64,000 bases of DNA, from assembly GCF_030540825.1 (NCBI RefSeq), contig NZ_JAUOEO010000001.1:2453001-2517000 (forward strand), given 5' to 3'. The notes beneath the pieces are model-generated. The model was not told where the DNA came from, did not search any database, and saw nothing but the letters and a program-made list of their open reading frames with translations. Below, piece after piece: positions 16,734-25,973 of the stretch. The DNA is from Flavivirga spongiicola. GTDB lineage: Bacteria; Bacteroidota; Bacteroidia; Flavobacteriales; Flavobacteriaceae. How positions within the stretch are numbered: position 1 is the stretch's first letter; every line of letters starts with the position of its first letter. The translations under genes were made by a program, and so were the position numbers.

Positions 16734-18335
16734 ATGGTTAACCATAAAATAGACATCTTTAATTACATCAAAAGCGATGTTGAAAATAAAATTTACAATA
16801 ATCCAGTAAAGTTGATTATTAAAGCAAATTCTTTTGAAAAAGCAAAAGCAAGCTTGACCATTAAAAAAAATCAAACAACAATATCTTTTCAAAACGTAAA
16901 ATTTAATAGTGAAATATCAATTAATGTAGATGAAGGAATAGAAGATGAAATATCAATAGGTTTTCATAATTGCTTTATTGATTCCTTTTCAGATTTTGCT
17001 TTAGAATCTAAGAATATGGTGCTGTTTTTTGGAAATTGTTTTGTCCAAAACCTAAGAGTTCAATCGAGGAATTTGAAATCAATTAAGCTTAATAATTGTT
17101 TTGGTAGTTATTTTATTGAAGGAATAAAAAATGTCAATGTTTCTTATTCTGAAGAGAATATTTTCCTAAAAGATTGGGTGAATCAAATAAAAACAGAAAA
17201 ACAATTACAAAATCTATTAAATTACAAAACTATTTTTCATATCACAGATGCAGAAAGCATCAATTTTTATGGGCACGAAATAGAAGAGAAAAGAAAACAG
17301 CAATTAATTAAAGAAAGATTGTTAAAGTCTGATGGGAAATATGAAGGATTTGGTTTGGATAGGCAAGCGTATAAAAAAAATAAACTTAAACGTATTCTTA
17401 CGTTAAAAGAAAAAGAACTATTAAATATTAATATTGATTTAAGTTATAATATTGGTTTTAATCATATTAAAACACAAGTTAGTAATTTATTGCTTGAGGC
17501 TATTTCTTTAGGAGGTAAGGCGAAAGGAGAGGTTAGGATTGAAGATTGTAAAATCAATAATATTTACATTAGGGATTTTTCACCTAAATCAGATTTTTCT
17601 TTATATAATATTAAACCTTTAGTTGGTAAAGGGAATTTTGAAGTCCATAATTCAAATTTGGATAACACATGGTTTAATGCGGTGAGTCTAAAAAATTATT
17701 TTGTTGTTTTTCATAAATCATCTTTTATCAACACTAAATTTTCGTCTACAGTTTTTCCTTCTGTAAAAGAACTTAAGAGCTCTATTTCTTCTGTTAAAAA
17801 TATCCATTACCCTAACGAAATTAAAGATAAAAAGTCTTTTTATAGAGACATGTATGAGCTGTTTTTAGAGTTAAAACAAGCTTTTGATAAAAGAGGTAAT
17901 TCTTTTGAATCTCAAAAAATGAAATCAGTAGCCCATGAATTTTTATATAAAATTGAGGATTGGAAAGTATCTAAATCAGACTTTTGGAATAATAAAATTA
18001 TACTAGGGCTTAACAGACTTTCTAATTTTCATGGAATATCAATTAGAAACGCTTTTTTTTTAGCATTAATTATAATTCTTGTTTTTCACTCTCTAAATGT
18101 ACTTTCTTTTGAGTCTGTAGAATTTGGATATAAAGATTGGGGAGAATTTAAAGACATTGTTTCTAATGAAATACGATATTTATTTTCTATTGCTAACCCA
18201 GCTCACAAATTATCTTCTTTAGCGCCAGTGAATGAAATTACTGGATGGACTTATATGACAAGTTTCTTTTCAAGAATTTTTATTGGATTTGCTTTTTATC
18301 AATTTGTTGCTGCTTTTAGAAGATTTGGCAAATAA
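16734..18335 (+). CDS. Predicted beta-helix (pentapeptide-like) protein with two C-terminal TM helices
   Basis: The 533-residue product has no signal peptide. Residues 1-350 show repeated short strands of the type I-x-F-x-N-C-x-I (FHNCFIDSF, FFGNCFVQN, KLNNCFGSY, IEDCKINNI, VHNSNLDNT), as in right-handed beta-helix and pentapeptide-like folds. Residues about 365-420 are helical and charged. The C-terminus has a membrane helix near 438-458 (NAFFLALIIILVFHSL) and another near 508-528 (FFSRIFIGFAFYQFVAAF), separated by a re-entrant-like loop. A sensor plus channel-like effector is a plausible reading; it is inference. It is followed 11 bases later by the PLD-like gene. A TAGTTTTG element at 16698-16705 may be part of its own promoter. 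Confidence 0.55.
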   Translation: MVNHKIDIFNYIKSDVENKIYNNPVKLIIKANSFEKAKASLTIKKNQTTISFQNVKFNSEISINVDEGIEDEISIGFHNCFIDSFSDFALESKNMVLFFGNCFVQNLRVQSRNLKSIKLNNCFGSYFIEGIKNVNVSYSEENIFLKDWVNQIKTEKQLQNLLNYKTIFHITDAESINFYGHEIEEKRKQQLIKERLLKSDGKYEGFGLDRQAYKKNKLKRILTLKEKELLNINIDLSYNIGFNHIKTQVSNLLLEAISLGGKAKGEVRIEDCKINNIYIRDFSPKSDFSLYNIKPLVGKGNFEVHNSNLDNTWFNAVSLKNYFVVFHKSSFINTKFSSTVFPSVKELKSSISSVKNIHYPNEIKDKKSFYRDMYELFLELKQAFDKRGNSFESQKMKSVAHEFLYKIEDWKVSKSDFWNNKIILGLNRLSNFHGISIRNAFFLALIIILVFHSLNVLSFESVEFGYKDWGEFKDIVSNEIRYLFSIANPAHKLSSLAPVNEITGWTYMTSFFSRIFIGFAFYQFVAAFRRFGK

Positions 18336-18346
18336 TAAAATAAAGA

Positions 18347-19282
18347 ATGGCACAATTTTTAAATACTACAAAACTAAACTACTGGATACCTAAACTTATT
18401 CAAGAGGCAGAAAAAGAATTAATATTAATTGTTCCGTATATACAAACTTCAGATAATATTTTTAAGTCATTGAAAGTAGCAGACGAAAGAGATATAGAGA
18501 TTATTTTAGTATATAGAGAGAATAAACTTTCAATTAAAGAAAAAAACAAGCTGCTTTCACTTGGTAATATTAATTTATTACATCATCCTAACATACATTG
18601 TAAATGTTATTTTAATGGAAATTGGCTAATAGTCGGTTCTATGAACCTTTATGATTATTCGGAAAAAAATAACCGTGAAATGGGAGTTTTATTTAGTAAT
18701 GATGATATTGAAGAAAAAGAGAATAAACAGTGTTTATTAAATGCGTTTAATTTCCCGGATGATGATGATATTTTTATTGATGCAATTAATGAAATAAGAG
18801 AAATTGTAAATGGTTCTAGTGCTGAGAAAGTTAGCGAGAGAACAAAATCATCATCTTTTGAAATAGAAATCATTAAAACTGATCAAGAATTGGAAATAGA
18901 ACGTTGTAATGAGATAAATAATCATTTCCTTAATAAAAAGTTTAAACCCTTTGAGAACTCAAAGGATGAATGGTTCTCGCGATGTGATAATTTTTTTGAT
19001 AAGGTAGATGTTATATTTCATCATCATAGATTAGCAATTACTCTCAATTTAAATGAAAAGCAATTGAAAGGGCTTTATAAAGAATGGATGAAAACCTATG
19101 ATGAATTTGAGTTTAAAGGGTTCAAGTATTACTGGAATTATTACTCTGCTGATATTTTAGTGTATAGAGATTACAAATATGATTGGGATAGTATAGAAGA
19201 AAAAGAAAAACTATATTATAAGAAGTTAAATGAAGGTATCAATTTAATAATTAAGAAATATAGAAGTCTTACAGGAAAGTAA
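18347..19282 (+). CDS. PLD-like phosphodiesterase domain protein
   Basis: The 311-residue soluble protein begins with a phospholipase-D-like domain (about 1-165). It carries one HKD-like site, HPNIHCKCYFNGN then VGSMNLYDYS then NNREMG (H and K near residues 85-87), in the shortened form common to bacterial PLD-like nuclease domains; the usual Asp is not present. One site implies dimerisation for activity. The C-terminal 140 residues are charged and unassigned. It is the last gene before the tRNA-Leu boundary and probably co-transcribed with the beta-helix membrane protein. Nuclease or lipid hydrolase are both possible. Confidence 0.65.
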   Translation: MAQFLNTTKLNYWIPKLIQEAEKELILIVPYIQTSDNIFKSLKVADERDIEIILVYRENKLSIKEKNKLLSLGNINLLHHPNIHCKCYFNGNWLIVGSMNLYDYSEKNNREMGVLFSNDDIEEKENKQCLLNAFNFPDDDDIFIDAINEIREIVNGSSAEKVSERTKSSSFEIEIIKTDQELEIERCNEINNHFLNKKFKPFENSKDEWFSRCDNFFDKVDVIFHHHRLAITLNLNEKQLKGLYKEWMKTYDEFEFKGFKYYWNYYSADILVYRDYKYDWDSIEEKEKLYYKKLNEGINLIIKKYRSLTGK

Positions 19283-19427
19283 TAGATAAAAAAAGCAGTA
19301 TATTTAGAAAGCACATACTAATTAAATACAAATAATGTAAAAGATGCATTAATTAAAACAAATTTTTTATTTTTTAGTAGTAAATCATTTTTAATCGTAC
19401 ATAAACCGTACAAATAACAAAAATAAA

Positions 19428-19465
19428 AATCCGTAAACAATTAATAATCAATTGTATTACGGATT
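19428..19465 (-). terminator. Rho-independent terminator of tRNA-Leu
   Basis: Read on the minus strand, AATCCGTAA plus ACAATT pairs across a short loop with AATTGT plus TTACGGATT, with a one-base bulge, followed by TTTTATTTTT. It lies eight bases beyond the tRNA 3' end and faces the accessory region. Confidence 0.75.
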
Positions 19466-19472
19466 ATATGTG

Positions 19473-19554
19473 TACTCAAGGTGGGAATCGAACCCACACT
19501 CTCGAAAGAACTGGATTTTGAATCCAGCGCGTCTACCAATTCCGCCACTTGAGC
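19473..19554 (-). tRNA. tRNA-Leu (anticodon CAA)
   Basis: On the minus strand the 82-base gene starts GCTCAAGTGGCGGAATTGG and ends in a GGTTCGATTCC T-arm and CTTGAGTA. The acceptor stem GCTCAAG pairs with CTTGAGT, including a G-T pair at 1-72. The anticodon arm is CTGGA-TTCAAAA-TCCAG, giving anticodon CAA, and a long variable arm (TTCTTTCGAGAG region) identifies the class II tRNA as leucine. CCA is not encoded. The 3' end faces the accessory genes to the left, as expected for a site used by integrative elements. Confidence 0.95.
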
Positions 19555-19638
19555 ATATCGGACAGCAAAAATATAGATTTTTTCGATATTAAACATAAAA
19601 ATACCAGTCAATATACTTTTTAGGTTAAAATAAATGTA

Positions 19639-19646
19639 TAAATTTG
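19639..19646 (+). promoter_or_regulatory. -7 promoter element of prs
   Basis: TAAATTTG matches the Bacteroidota TAnnTTTG element exactly and lies 53 bases upstream of the prs ATG. No clean TTG is visible at the -33 position. Confidence 0.5.
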
Positions 19647-19699
19647 CACCTCGTTTAAAATAAGGTGCTGTATTAGTACTGCAAAACAACAAGTTAACT

Positions 19700-20641
19700 A
19701 TGCCAATTATAAATACTGAAGCCAAAATTTTTGCATGTACACAAAGTAAAGTTCTTGGTGAAAAAATTGCTAAGGCATTTGGTGCAGATTTAGGCAATGT
19801 AATTACTTCTACTTATAGTGATGGAGAGTTTCAACCGTCCTATGAAGAATCTATTCGCGGAACCAGAATTTTTATTATTGGCTCGACGAATCCAGGCGCG
19901 GAGAACTTGATGGAAATGTTGTTAATGATAGATGCAGCAAAACGTGCTTCAGCAAGGCATATTACTGCGGTATTACCATATTTTGGATGGGCAAGACAAG
20001 ATAGAAAAGATAAGCCTCGTGTACCCATTGCAGCAAAATTGGTTGCTAAAATGTTAGAAGCAGCAGGTGCTACTCGTATTATTACGATGGACTTGCACGC
20101 AGATCAAATACAAGGATTTTTTGAAAAGCCTGTAGACCATTTATTTGCATCTACCATTTTTCTACCGTATTTAAAAAGCTTGAACTTAGATAATTTAACA
20201 ATTGCTTCTCCGGATATGGGTGGTTCAAAAAGAGCTTATGCATATTCTAAAGCACTAGCAAGCGACGTCGTTATTTGTTATAAGCAGCGAGCCAAGGCTA
20301 ATATAATTTCGCATATGGAATTAATTGGAGACGTTACAGGAAAAAACGTCGTATTAGTTGATGATATGGTTGATACTGCAGGTACATTGACAAAAGCAGC
20401 AGATTTAATGATGGAACGCGGAGCGTTAAGCGTTAGAGCTATTTGTACGCATCCAATATTATCTGGAAAAGCTTATGAGAATATAGAGAATTCAAAATTA
20501 GAAGAACTCATAGTAACTGACTCGATACCATTATCACAGAAGAGTGATAAAATTAGAGTTTTAAGTTGTGCAGACTTGTTCGCGGGGGTTATGGACAAAG
20601 TTCACAACAACCAATCTATCAGTTCACAATTTGTAATGTAA
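19700..20641 (+). CDS. prs: Ribose-phosphate pyrophosphokinase
   Basis: The 313-residue enzyme makes PRPP from ribose 5-phosphate and ATP for purine, pyrimidine, His, Trp and NAD synthesis. Visible motifs are SDGEFQP near residue 41, the flexible loop PYFGWARQDRKD, the MDLHADQIQGFF segment, and the PRPP-binding loop VVLVDDMVDTAGT near 216-228. Length and motifs are those of a standard class I enzyme. It is the first core gene to the right of the tRNA and precedes rplY, the order usual in flavobacteria. Confidence 0.97.
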   Translation: MPIINTEAKIFACTQSKVLGEKIAKAFGADLGNVITSTYSDGEFQPSYEESIRGTRIFIIGSTNPGAENLMEMLLMIDAAKRASARHITAVLPYFGWARQDRKDKPRVPIAAKLVAKMLEAAGATRIITMDLHADQIQGFFEKPVDHLFASTIFLPYLKSLNLDNLTIASPDMGGSKRAYAYSKALASDVVICYKQRAKANIISHMELIGDVTGKNVVLVDDMVDTAGTLTKAADLMMERGALSVRAICTHPILSGKAYENIENSKLEELIVTDSIPLSQKSDKIRVLSCADLFAGVMDKVHNNQSISSQFVM

Positions 20642-20811
20642 TCCTCTCTCGACCTCCCCAAAGGGAAGGAGTGTTAGATAAGAATGATTATTAATTAATA
20701 TATAAATAGAAAATGAAAACGACTTGAAATATAAATTATATTAAATTTTAAAATAAAATTTATTTTCAATAAAGTTTACATAATACAATTAAATTAAAAT
20801 AAATAACAATT

Positions 20812-21459
20812 ATGAAATCAATTACAATCAACGGATCTCAAAGAGAAAGCGTGGGCAAAAAAGCGACAAAAGCCTTACGTAATGCTGGTCAGGTTCCTTG
20901 CGTATTATACGGAGGAGATAAGCCAGTTCATTTCGCAGCAGCAGAATTAGCATTCTCTAAACTTGTATACACACCAAATGCGCATACAGTTGTGATTGCT
21001 TTAGATAGCGGAGAGACTTTAAATGCAGTACTTCAAGATATTCAATTTCACCCGGTTACAGACAGAATTTTACATGTAGATTTTTATCAATTATTTGAAG
21101 AGAAAGAAATTGCTTTAAATATTCCAGTTCGCCTTGTAGGAAACTCAAAAGGTGTTAAAAACGGTGGTGTCTTAAGGAGAAATAACAGAAAATTACGTAT
21201 TAAAGCACTTCCAGCTAATTTACCAGATTTTATAGAGGTAGACATCACACCTTTAAAAATTGGAGATAAAGTTGCTGTTGGAGAATTGCTAAATGACAAG
21301 TATACATTTTTACATACAGACAACACTGTAGTATGTCAAATTAAGACTTCTAGAGTAGCTGTTGAAGACGAAGAAGATGAAGAAGAAGTAGCAGAAGGAG
21401 CTGAAGGAGCAGAAGCACCTGCAGCAGAAGGGGCAGAAGCACCTGCGGCACAAGAATAG
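20812..21459 (+). CDS. rplY: 50S ribosomal protein L25 (general stress protein CTC type)
   Basis: The 215-residue protein is the long CTC form of L25, which binds 5S rRNA. The N-terminal domain ([28 protein letters not shown]) binds RNA; the C-terminal TL5 domain follows ([34 protein letters not shown]). The acidic Ala/Glu-rich tail ([18 protein letters not shown]) is a low-complexity repeat common in Bacteroidota homologues. The 170-base upstream gap is AT-rich; just after prs it holds a small CCTCCCC/GGGAAGG stem near 20651-20671. A decayed copy of this gene's 3' end is present at 25890-25973. Confidence 0.96.
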   Translation: MKSITINGSQRESVGKKATKALRNAGQVPCVLYGGDKPVHFAAAELAFSKLVYTPNAHTVVIALDSGETLNAVLQDIQFHPVTDRILHVDFYQLFEEKEIALNIPVRLVGNSKGVKNGGVLRRNNRKLRIKALPANLPDFIEVDITPLKIGDKVAVGELLNDKYTFLHTDNTVVCQIKTSRVAVEDEEDEEEVAEGAEGAEAPAAEGAEAPAAQE

Positions 21460-21481
21460 ATATATTCTTAACTTAAATATT

Positions 21482-21512
21482 AAAAGCATCCTGAATTATT
21501 CAGGATGCTTTT
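21482..21512 (+). terminator. Rho-independent terminator of rplY
   Basis: A perfect 14-bp stem, AAAAGCATCCTGAA pairing with TTCAGGATGCTTTT across the loop TTA, is followed by a T-rich run. A degenerate copy with a broken stem is found at 25933-25971. Confidence 0.9.
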
Positions 21513-21537
21513 TTATTTTTACAGAAACATAAGAATT

Positions 21538-22164
21538 ATGTGTCGGTTTTTATTCAAACTATTTAAGAAAAAAAAAGAAATAGAAGAACAAGATGTCATG
21601 AAGAAGTATTTAATAGTTGGTTTGGGGAATATTGGAGAGAAATATGCAAATACGCGCCATAATATTGGATTTAAAGTATTAGACCATTTCGCAAATAAAG
21701 AAGAACTAACTTTTGAAACTCAAAAATTAGGAGACCTTACTACATATAAACTAAAAGGAAGAACGTTTATTTTTTTAAAACCTAATACCTATATGAATTT
21801 AAGCGGAAAGGCCATATTATATTGGTTAACAAAAGAGAAAATTCCTTTAGAAAATTTATTAGTCATTACAGATGATTTAAATCTGCCTTTTGGAAGTATT
21901 CGATTGAAAGCAAAAGGTAGTGATGGTGGGCATAATGGATTGAAGGACACTCAAGAAAAATTAAGCACAACGAAATACAATCGTTTTAGATTTGGAATTA
22001 GCGATGTCTTTTCTAAAGGGAGACAGATTGATTATGTTTTAGGTGAGTGGAATGAAGAAGAGTCAGATAAACTTAAAGAACGCTTAGATAAATCAGTTGA
22101 GCTTATAAAATCCTTTGTTTTAGCAGGAATGAATATTACAATGAATACTTTTAATGGTAAATAA
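21538..22164 (+). CDS. pth: Peptidyl-tRNA hydrolase
   Basis: The enzyme frees stalled peptidyl-tRNA by cleaving the ester bond. The core begins MKKYLIVGLGNIGEKYANTR at codon 22 and includes the catalytic HN of NTRHNIGF, FLKPNTYMNLSG, DDLNLPFG and GSDGGHNGLKD. From the ATG at 21538 the product has 208 residues with a basic N-terminal extension (FLFKLFKKKKE) that is also common in other flavobacteria; the inner ATG at 21601 gives the minimal enzyme. Starts upstream of 21538 lie in the rplY terminator and are unlikely. Confidence 0.95.
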   Translation: MCRFLFKLFKKKKEIEEQDVMKKYLIVGLGNIGEKYANTRHNIGFKVLDHFANKEELTFETQKLGDLTTYKLKGRTFIFLKPNTYMNLSGKAILYWLTKEKIPLENLLVITDDLNLPFGSIRLKAKGSDGGHNGLKDTQEKLSTTKYNRFRFGISDVFSKGRQIDYVLGEWNEEESDKLKERLDKSVELIKSFVLAGMNITMNTFNGK

Positions 22165-22200
22165 AAGAAATCGCCTAAAAAGTGTCAAAAAGCCCTCTTT

Positions 22201-25200
22201 TTATTCAACAATGATTTTTTTAGTAGATTTTCGAATAGCATCACTTACACTTAAAATATACATACCAGATTGTACATTATTTAAATCGACACTTTCGTTA
22301 AAGTCTCCAGTACCTTCAAATACGTTTTTATAAATAAATTGTCCTCTTACATCAAAAACCTCGACAGTAATCTCTCTAGATAAAGCTCCGTTTAGTTTAA
22401 TATTGAATTTTCCGTTGTTGTGGTTTGGATAAACAATTAGGTTGTCAAAACCAGATGCTTCAATAGCTAAGGTTGGTATTATTGTAACGGTGTAATCTTC
22501 TACTTCTCCATCAAAACCATTTTCGGAAGGGATGGGCTCCTGATCTCCAGAATTCCCAATATATCTGGTAGCTATTCTCATAATAGTATTTCCTAAAATA
22601 GCATCAATAGGAACATTAATAGAAAGTGGTGAATTGTTAGTTGCCTCATTTGAAACATTGGTAGCGTCACCTAAATCATATACTTCACCAGGATCATTAA
22701 AACTTGAATTTTGATTCCAATCAATCCATACTTTTGTAGCGGTAGTAAAATCTCCTTCAGTATTAACATTTACAGTTAAATCGTATGCATTATCCCTATT
22801 TAATTCTGTGCTTACAGTTGATGAGTAATCAGAATAGTCAGAAGGTTTTTCAGAAGTTTGGTTAATAGTATTAAATTGAACCAAAGTTATTGAAGTGTCA
22901 TATTCAAAATCTGATGGCAATATATTGATTGTGTAATCTTCAACCTCTCCATCAAAACCATTTTCGCAAGAAGTCGGTAATCCATCATCTTTAAATTTTG
23001 TTGAAACCCTCATAATAGTATTTCCGGGAATAGCATTCATAGGAACTGTAATTGAAAGCGGCGCATTACTAGCTGCTCCATTAGCAACATTAGTAGCGTC
23101 TCCCAAATTATATACTTCACCCGCGTCATTAAAACTACAGTTTTGATTCCAATCTATCCAAACTTGAGTATTAGTAGTAAAATTACCATCAGTATTAACA
23201 TTTACAGTTAGATCATATGAATCATCTCTATTTAAATCTGTAGTTATAGAGGTATAATCTGAGTAACCAGAAGGTTTCGCAGAGGTATTATTAATAGTGT
23301 TGAATTGAACGCGTGTTGTACTTGTACCATACGTTGTGTTTGCAACGGAAGCACACAGTCCATTGAAAAGAGGAAATGCTACATTCTTATTTTTTGTCAC
23401 AGATGTTGAAGTTCCGGTAATTATTAAAGGATAATTACCTTGAGTAACACCATCTAAACCACTAATAGTCATAGTGACACTTCCAGAAGCACTTAAACTT
23501 GTTGGTGAAAAACTAACCGTAGAGCTTCCGGGGTTTCCTGAAACACTAAAAACAGTATTTTCTGAAAAGCCATTCGTTGCAACATAGTCAAAATGAAATG
23601 TTGCTGTAGTTTCTGAACAAGCAATTGGATCTAAAGTCTCATTGATTATAAAAAAATCTGGACTTGTAGAAATAGAAAAATTAAAGTTAGAAACATCATA
23701 AAAAATATTATCTGCAGCTTCAATTAATAGTCGTGCTGTAGACGTATCTGGAATGGCCGGAACAGTATAACTAAAAGCCCCATCATTAGGGGTGTTTGAT
23801 ACTATAGTAGTAGGAAATGTTAGTCCGCCATCTGTTGATAGTTTTATATTCACATTTTGGCAATTTATAGTGCCGTTTGTTGTTTGTCCAACTTCCCATT
23901 CAATAGTTTGCATAGACCCTTGAGCCCAAGAAACAGGATTGGTAACAGTAAAAGGAGTCACATCTTCAACTGTAATTTGCATGGTGTCATAACTGCTTTG
24001 ACCGCCTGAGAAAGAAGCTGGAGATCGGTCTCTAACAGTTAATGCCCAATTTAAAGACCTCGCAACCGTTGACACCGTTTCCCAATCACTACCTAATGTA
24101 GGATTGGTTTGTATGGTATTACCAGCAAGAACACTGCTGAGTTTAGGAATATATCTATCGGGAGAGTTTGAAGGAGGAAGCGATCTATTAGTTGGTCCGG
24201 AAGTTAACTCAGGACCAAAATTTAAGTAATTGGTTATACCACTATCTATTTGTTCCCAGCAATATGTTAGGTTATCCCCGCCATCTAAATCCGTAGCAGC
24301 TCCTCTTAAAACATAAGCGGTTCCTTTAGGTATGTTATAATTGTTCCCAGCATCTGCACTTGGTGGATTGTTTGAGATAACTTCAGTTGTTTGACAACTT
24401 TTGGTGCTCAGGTTATCTAATACTTGCTTAATACTATGGTAATGAAAATAGTCATCACTATTTAGTTCTACATTATTAGCACCTTCAATACCGGCATAAG
24501 CCATAACGGAGGTACCACTTCCAGGTTCAGAATTAACACCCGTTCCTTCACTATCAAAAGCCCAGGTATGATTGGCTCCCATTTGATGTCCAATTTCATG
24601 AGCGACAAAATTTATATCAAAAGTATCCCCTTCAGGCCCACCGCTTGATGGTGATGTATAAGCACTTCCTTTAGCATGAGATGATGATCCTGTAGGGTTT
24701 TCACAGATACAGCCAATACAGCCTGCATTTCCACCACCACCGGTAGCTCCAAATAAATGGCCTATGTCATAAGCGGCATTACCAATAACACTGGTTAAAT
24801 TGTTTTGAAGTTGTAAACTCCATCCATTAGAGTTGTTAAAGTTATCACTATCAGTACCAACATTTGCGTCAGAATAAGGGTCTGTAGCGGCATTAGTATA
24901 TATTAATTGTGTGGCATCAACAAGTTCGAAGGTCACAGCCATATCAGTCTCAAAGACTTCATTAACTCTACTTAAAGTATTGTTTATTGCTGCGAGTGCA
25001 TCAGCTACGGCATCACCATTTCCGGCATTACCATCATCATGATAAGCGGTGTATTCTGACGTCGTGGAAATGGCAATTCTAAGTTTTTGCAATGTTTGAT
25101 TGTTAGCACCACCTTCATTAACTTTTGCCGTTTGATTCGTTTTGTTAAATGACTTATTTAATTTATCCAGCGTTTTACATTCAAATATGTCAGCAAAACC

Positions 25201-25704
25201 ATTTTTAGAGCTTTTATTGTATACAACATATTTATTAGAGCCTTTTGTTAAAGGCTGCATAAATACAGTGGATTTATTAATATAAGAAATCATGGTTTGT
25301 ATCCCTTGAGGAGACATGCTCATTCGCAGACGTGTCCCGGAATTATCTGTGCTAATGCCTACATACGATTTAATGTTTGGGTATTTAGAAGCGAGCTCAG
25401 GAGAAAAAACAGGAGCTTCATAAATTCTAAAAGTTTCAATGCGCCCATTAATTCCAGGTACAGTAATAATAGTATTTTCTTTTTTGTTTTTAGAGCTTCT
25501 TAAGGTTGTTGAAACGGTACTGTTTTTGAACGACGTCATATCAAGTTCAAATAGATGAACTTTATCTTTAGTTAAATGAAATTCAGATAGCTCTTCAGAA
25601 TTTTTTAAATTTTCAACCTGTTTCCATGAAGAATTTTGAGCATTAGTTGAAAATGCAAACAAAAGCATTGTTATTGATAAAACATAATATAGTTTTGTTT
25701 CCAT
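22201..25704 (-). CDS. Secreted reprolysin-like metalloprotease with GEVED domains and T9SS sorting tail
   Basis: The 1167-residue protein has a signal peptide (METKLYYVLSITMLLFAFST then NAQ) and a propeptide (about 25-190). Its zinc-binding motif HEIGHQMGANHTW has ligands H369, H373 and H379 and catalytic E370, with a downstream Met-turn (GTSVMAYAG). Two GEVED repeats (DGEVEDYT near 918 and 1065) follow Ig-like regions. The last 75 residues (YPNHNNGKFNIKL to STKKIIVE) form a type A C-terminal sorting domain for the type IX system, so the mature enzyme is surface-attached or secreted. It is paralogous to the protease at 25974-28709; a duplication scar separates them. Confidence 0.92.
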   Translation of the reverse strand: METKLYYVLSITMLLFAFSTNAQNSSWKQVENLKNSEELSEFHLTKDKVHLFELDMTSFKNSTVSTTLRSSKNKKENTIITVPGINGRIETFRIYEAPVFSPELASKYPNIKSYVGISTDNSGTRLRMSMSPQGIQTMISYINKSTVFMQPLTKGSNKYVVYNKSSKNGFADIFECKTLDKLNKSFNKTNQTAKVNEGGANNQTLQKLRIAISTTSEYTAYHDDGNAGNGDAVADALAAINNTLSRVNEVFETDMAVTFELVDATQLIYTNAATDPYSDANVGTDSDNFNNSNGWSLQLQNNLTSVIGNAAYDIGHLFGATGGGGNAGCIGCICENPTGSSSHAKGSAYTSPSSGGPEGDTFDINFVAHEIGHQMGANHTWAFDSEGTGVNSEPGSGTSVMAYAGIEGANNVELNSDDYFHYHSIKQVLDNLSTKSCQTTEVISNNPPSADAGNNYNIPKGTAYVLRGAATDLDGGDNLTYCWEQIDSGITNYLNFGPELTSGPTNRSLPPSNSPDRYIPKLSSVLAGNTIQTNPTLGSDWETVSTVARSLNWALTVRDRSPASFSGGQSSYDTMQITVEDVTPFTVTNPVSWAQGSMQTIEWEVGQTTNGTINCQNVNIKLSTDGGLTFPTTIVSNTPNDGAFSYTVPAIPDTSTARLLIEAADNIFYDVSNFNFSISTSPDFFIINETLDPIACSETTATFHFDYVATNGFSENTVFSVSGNPGSSTVSFSPTSLSASGSVTMTISGLDGVTQGNYPLIITGTSTSVTKNKNVAFPLFNGLCASVANTTYGTSTTRVQFNTINNTSAKPSGYSDYTSITTDLNRDDSYDLTVNVNTDGNFTTNTQVWIDWNQNCSFNDAGEVYNLGDATNVANGAASNAPLSITVPMNAIPGNTIMRVSTKFKDDGLPTSCENGFDGEVEDYTINILPSDFEYDTSITLVQFNTINQTSEKPSDYSDYSSTVSTELNRDNAYDLTVNVNTEGDFTTATKVWIDWNQNSSFNDPGEVYDLGDATNVSNEATNNSPLSINVPIDAILGNTIMRIATRYIGNSGDQEPIPSENGFDGEVEDYTVTIIPTLAIEASGFDNLIVYPNHNNGKFNIKLNGALSREITVEVFDVRGQFIYKNVFEGTGDFNESVDLNNVQSGMYILSVSDAIRKSTKKIIVE

Positions 25705-25743
25705 AAAAAATATTTAGGGCATTTTTATTAAGCGATCTATAAA

Positions 25744-25774
25744 CAAATCTAACTTTTTTAGGTCAAATTAACAA
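25744..25774 (-). promoter_or_regulatory. Promoter of the GEVED metalloprotease gene
   Basis: On the minus strand a TTG (25774-25772), a spacer of 20 bases and TAGATTTG (25751-25744) give a full match to the Bacteroidota vegetative promoter. The predicted start of transcription is about 35 bases upstream of the ATG at 25704. Confidence 0.7.
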
Positions 25775-25787
25775 TTTAACTTGTTAA

Positions 25788-25973
25788 ATGGATAAAGTAA
25801 AAAACATTGAAACTTATAAACCTGTAGAAATTACAGTTGTAACCATTGGTACTTTTAATAGTGTCCGAGTTGGGAAAAACAGGGTTAGCTGAAGGTACAA
25901 ACACCTACAGCTCAAGAATAGGCATATTCAACTTTAAATATTGGAATGACTCTGTGTTATTCTGGATGCTTTT
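25788..25973 (+). pseudogene. Decayed ribF 5' end fused to decayed rplY 3' end and terminator
   Basis: From the ATG at 25788 a 34-codon frame contains TVVTIGTFNSVRVG, matching the RibF N-terminus TVVTIGTFDGVHVG encoded at 29429-29473, then stops at 25890. Immediately after, from about 25887 to 25971, the DNA resembles the 3' end of rplY and its terminator: the shared pieces are AGCTGAAGG-like, CAAGAATA, ATATTC, TTAAATATT and GGATGCTTTTTTA in the same order and spacing as at 21404-21515. Both remnants are direct-oriented. This is what a tandem duplication with breakpoints in ribF and rplY would leave between the two copies of the intervening protease gene. Similarities are by eye; an alignment would give significance. 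Confidence 0.7.

Noticed and set aside
19441..19797. Open frame on the minus strand across the tRNA-Leu region
   Set aside because: It spans the tRNA-Leu gene, its terminator and the start of prs, and has no protein-like pattern.
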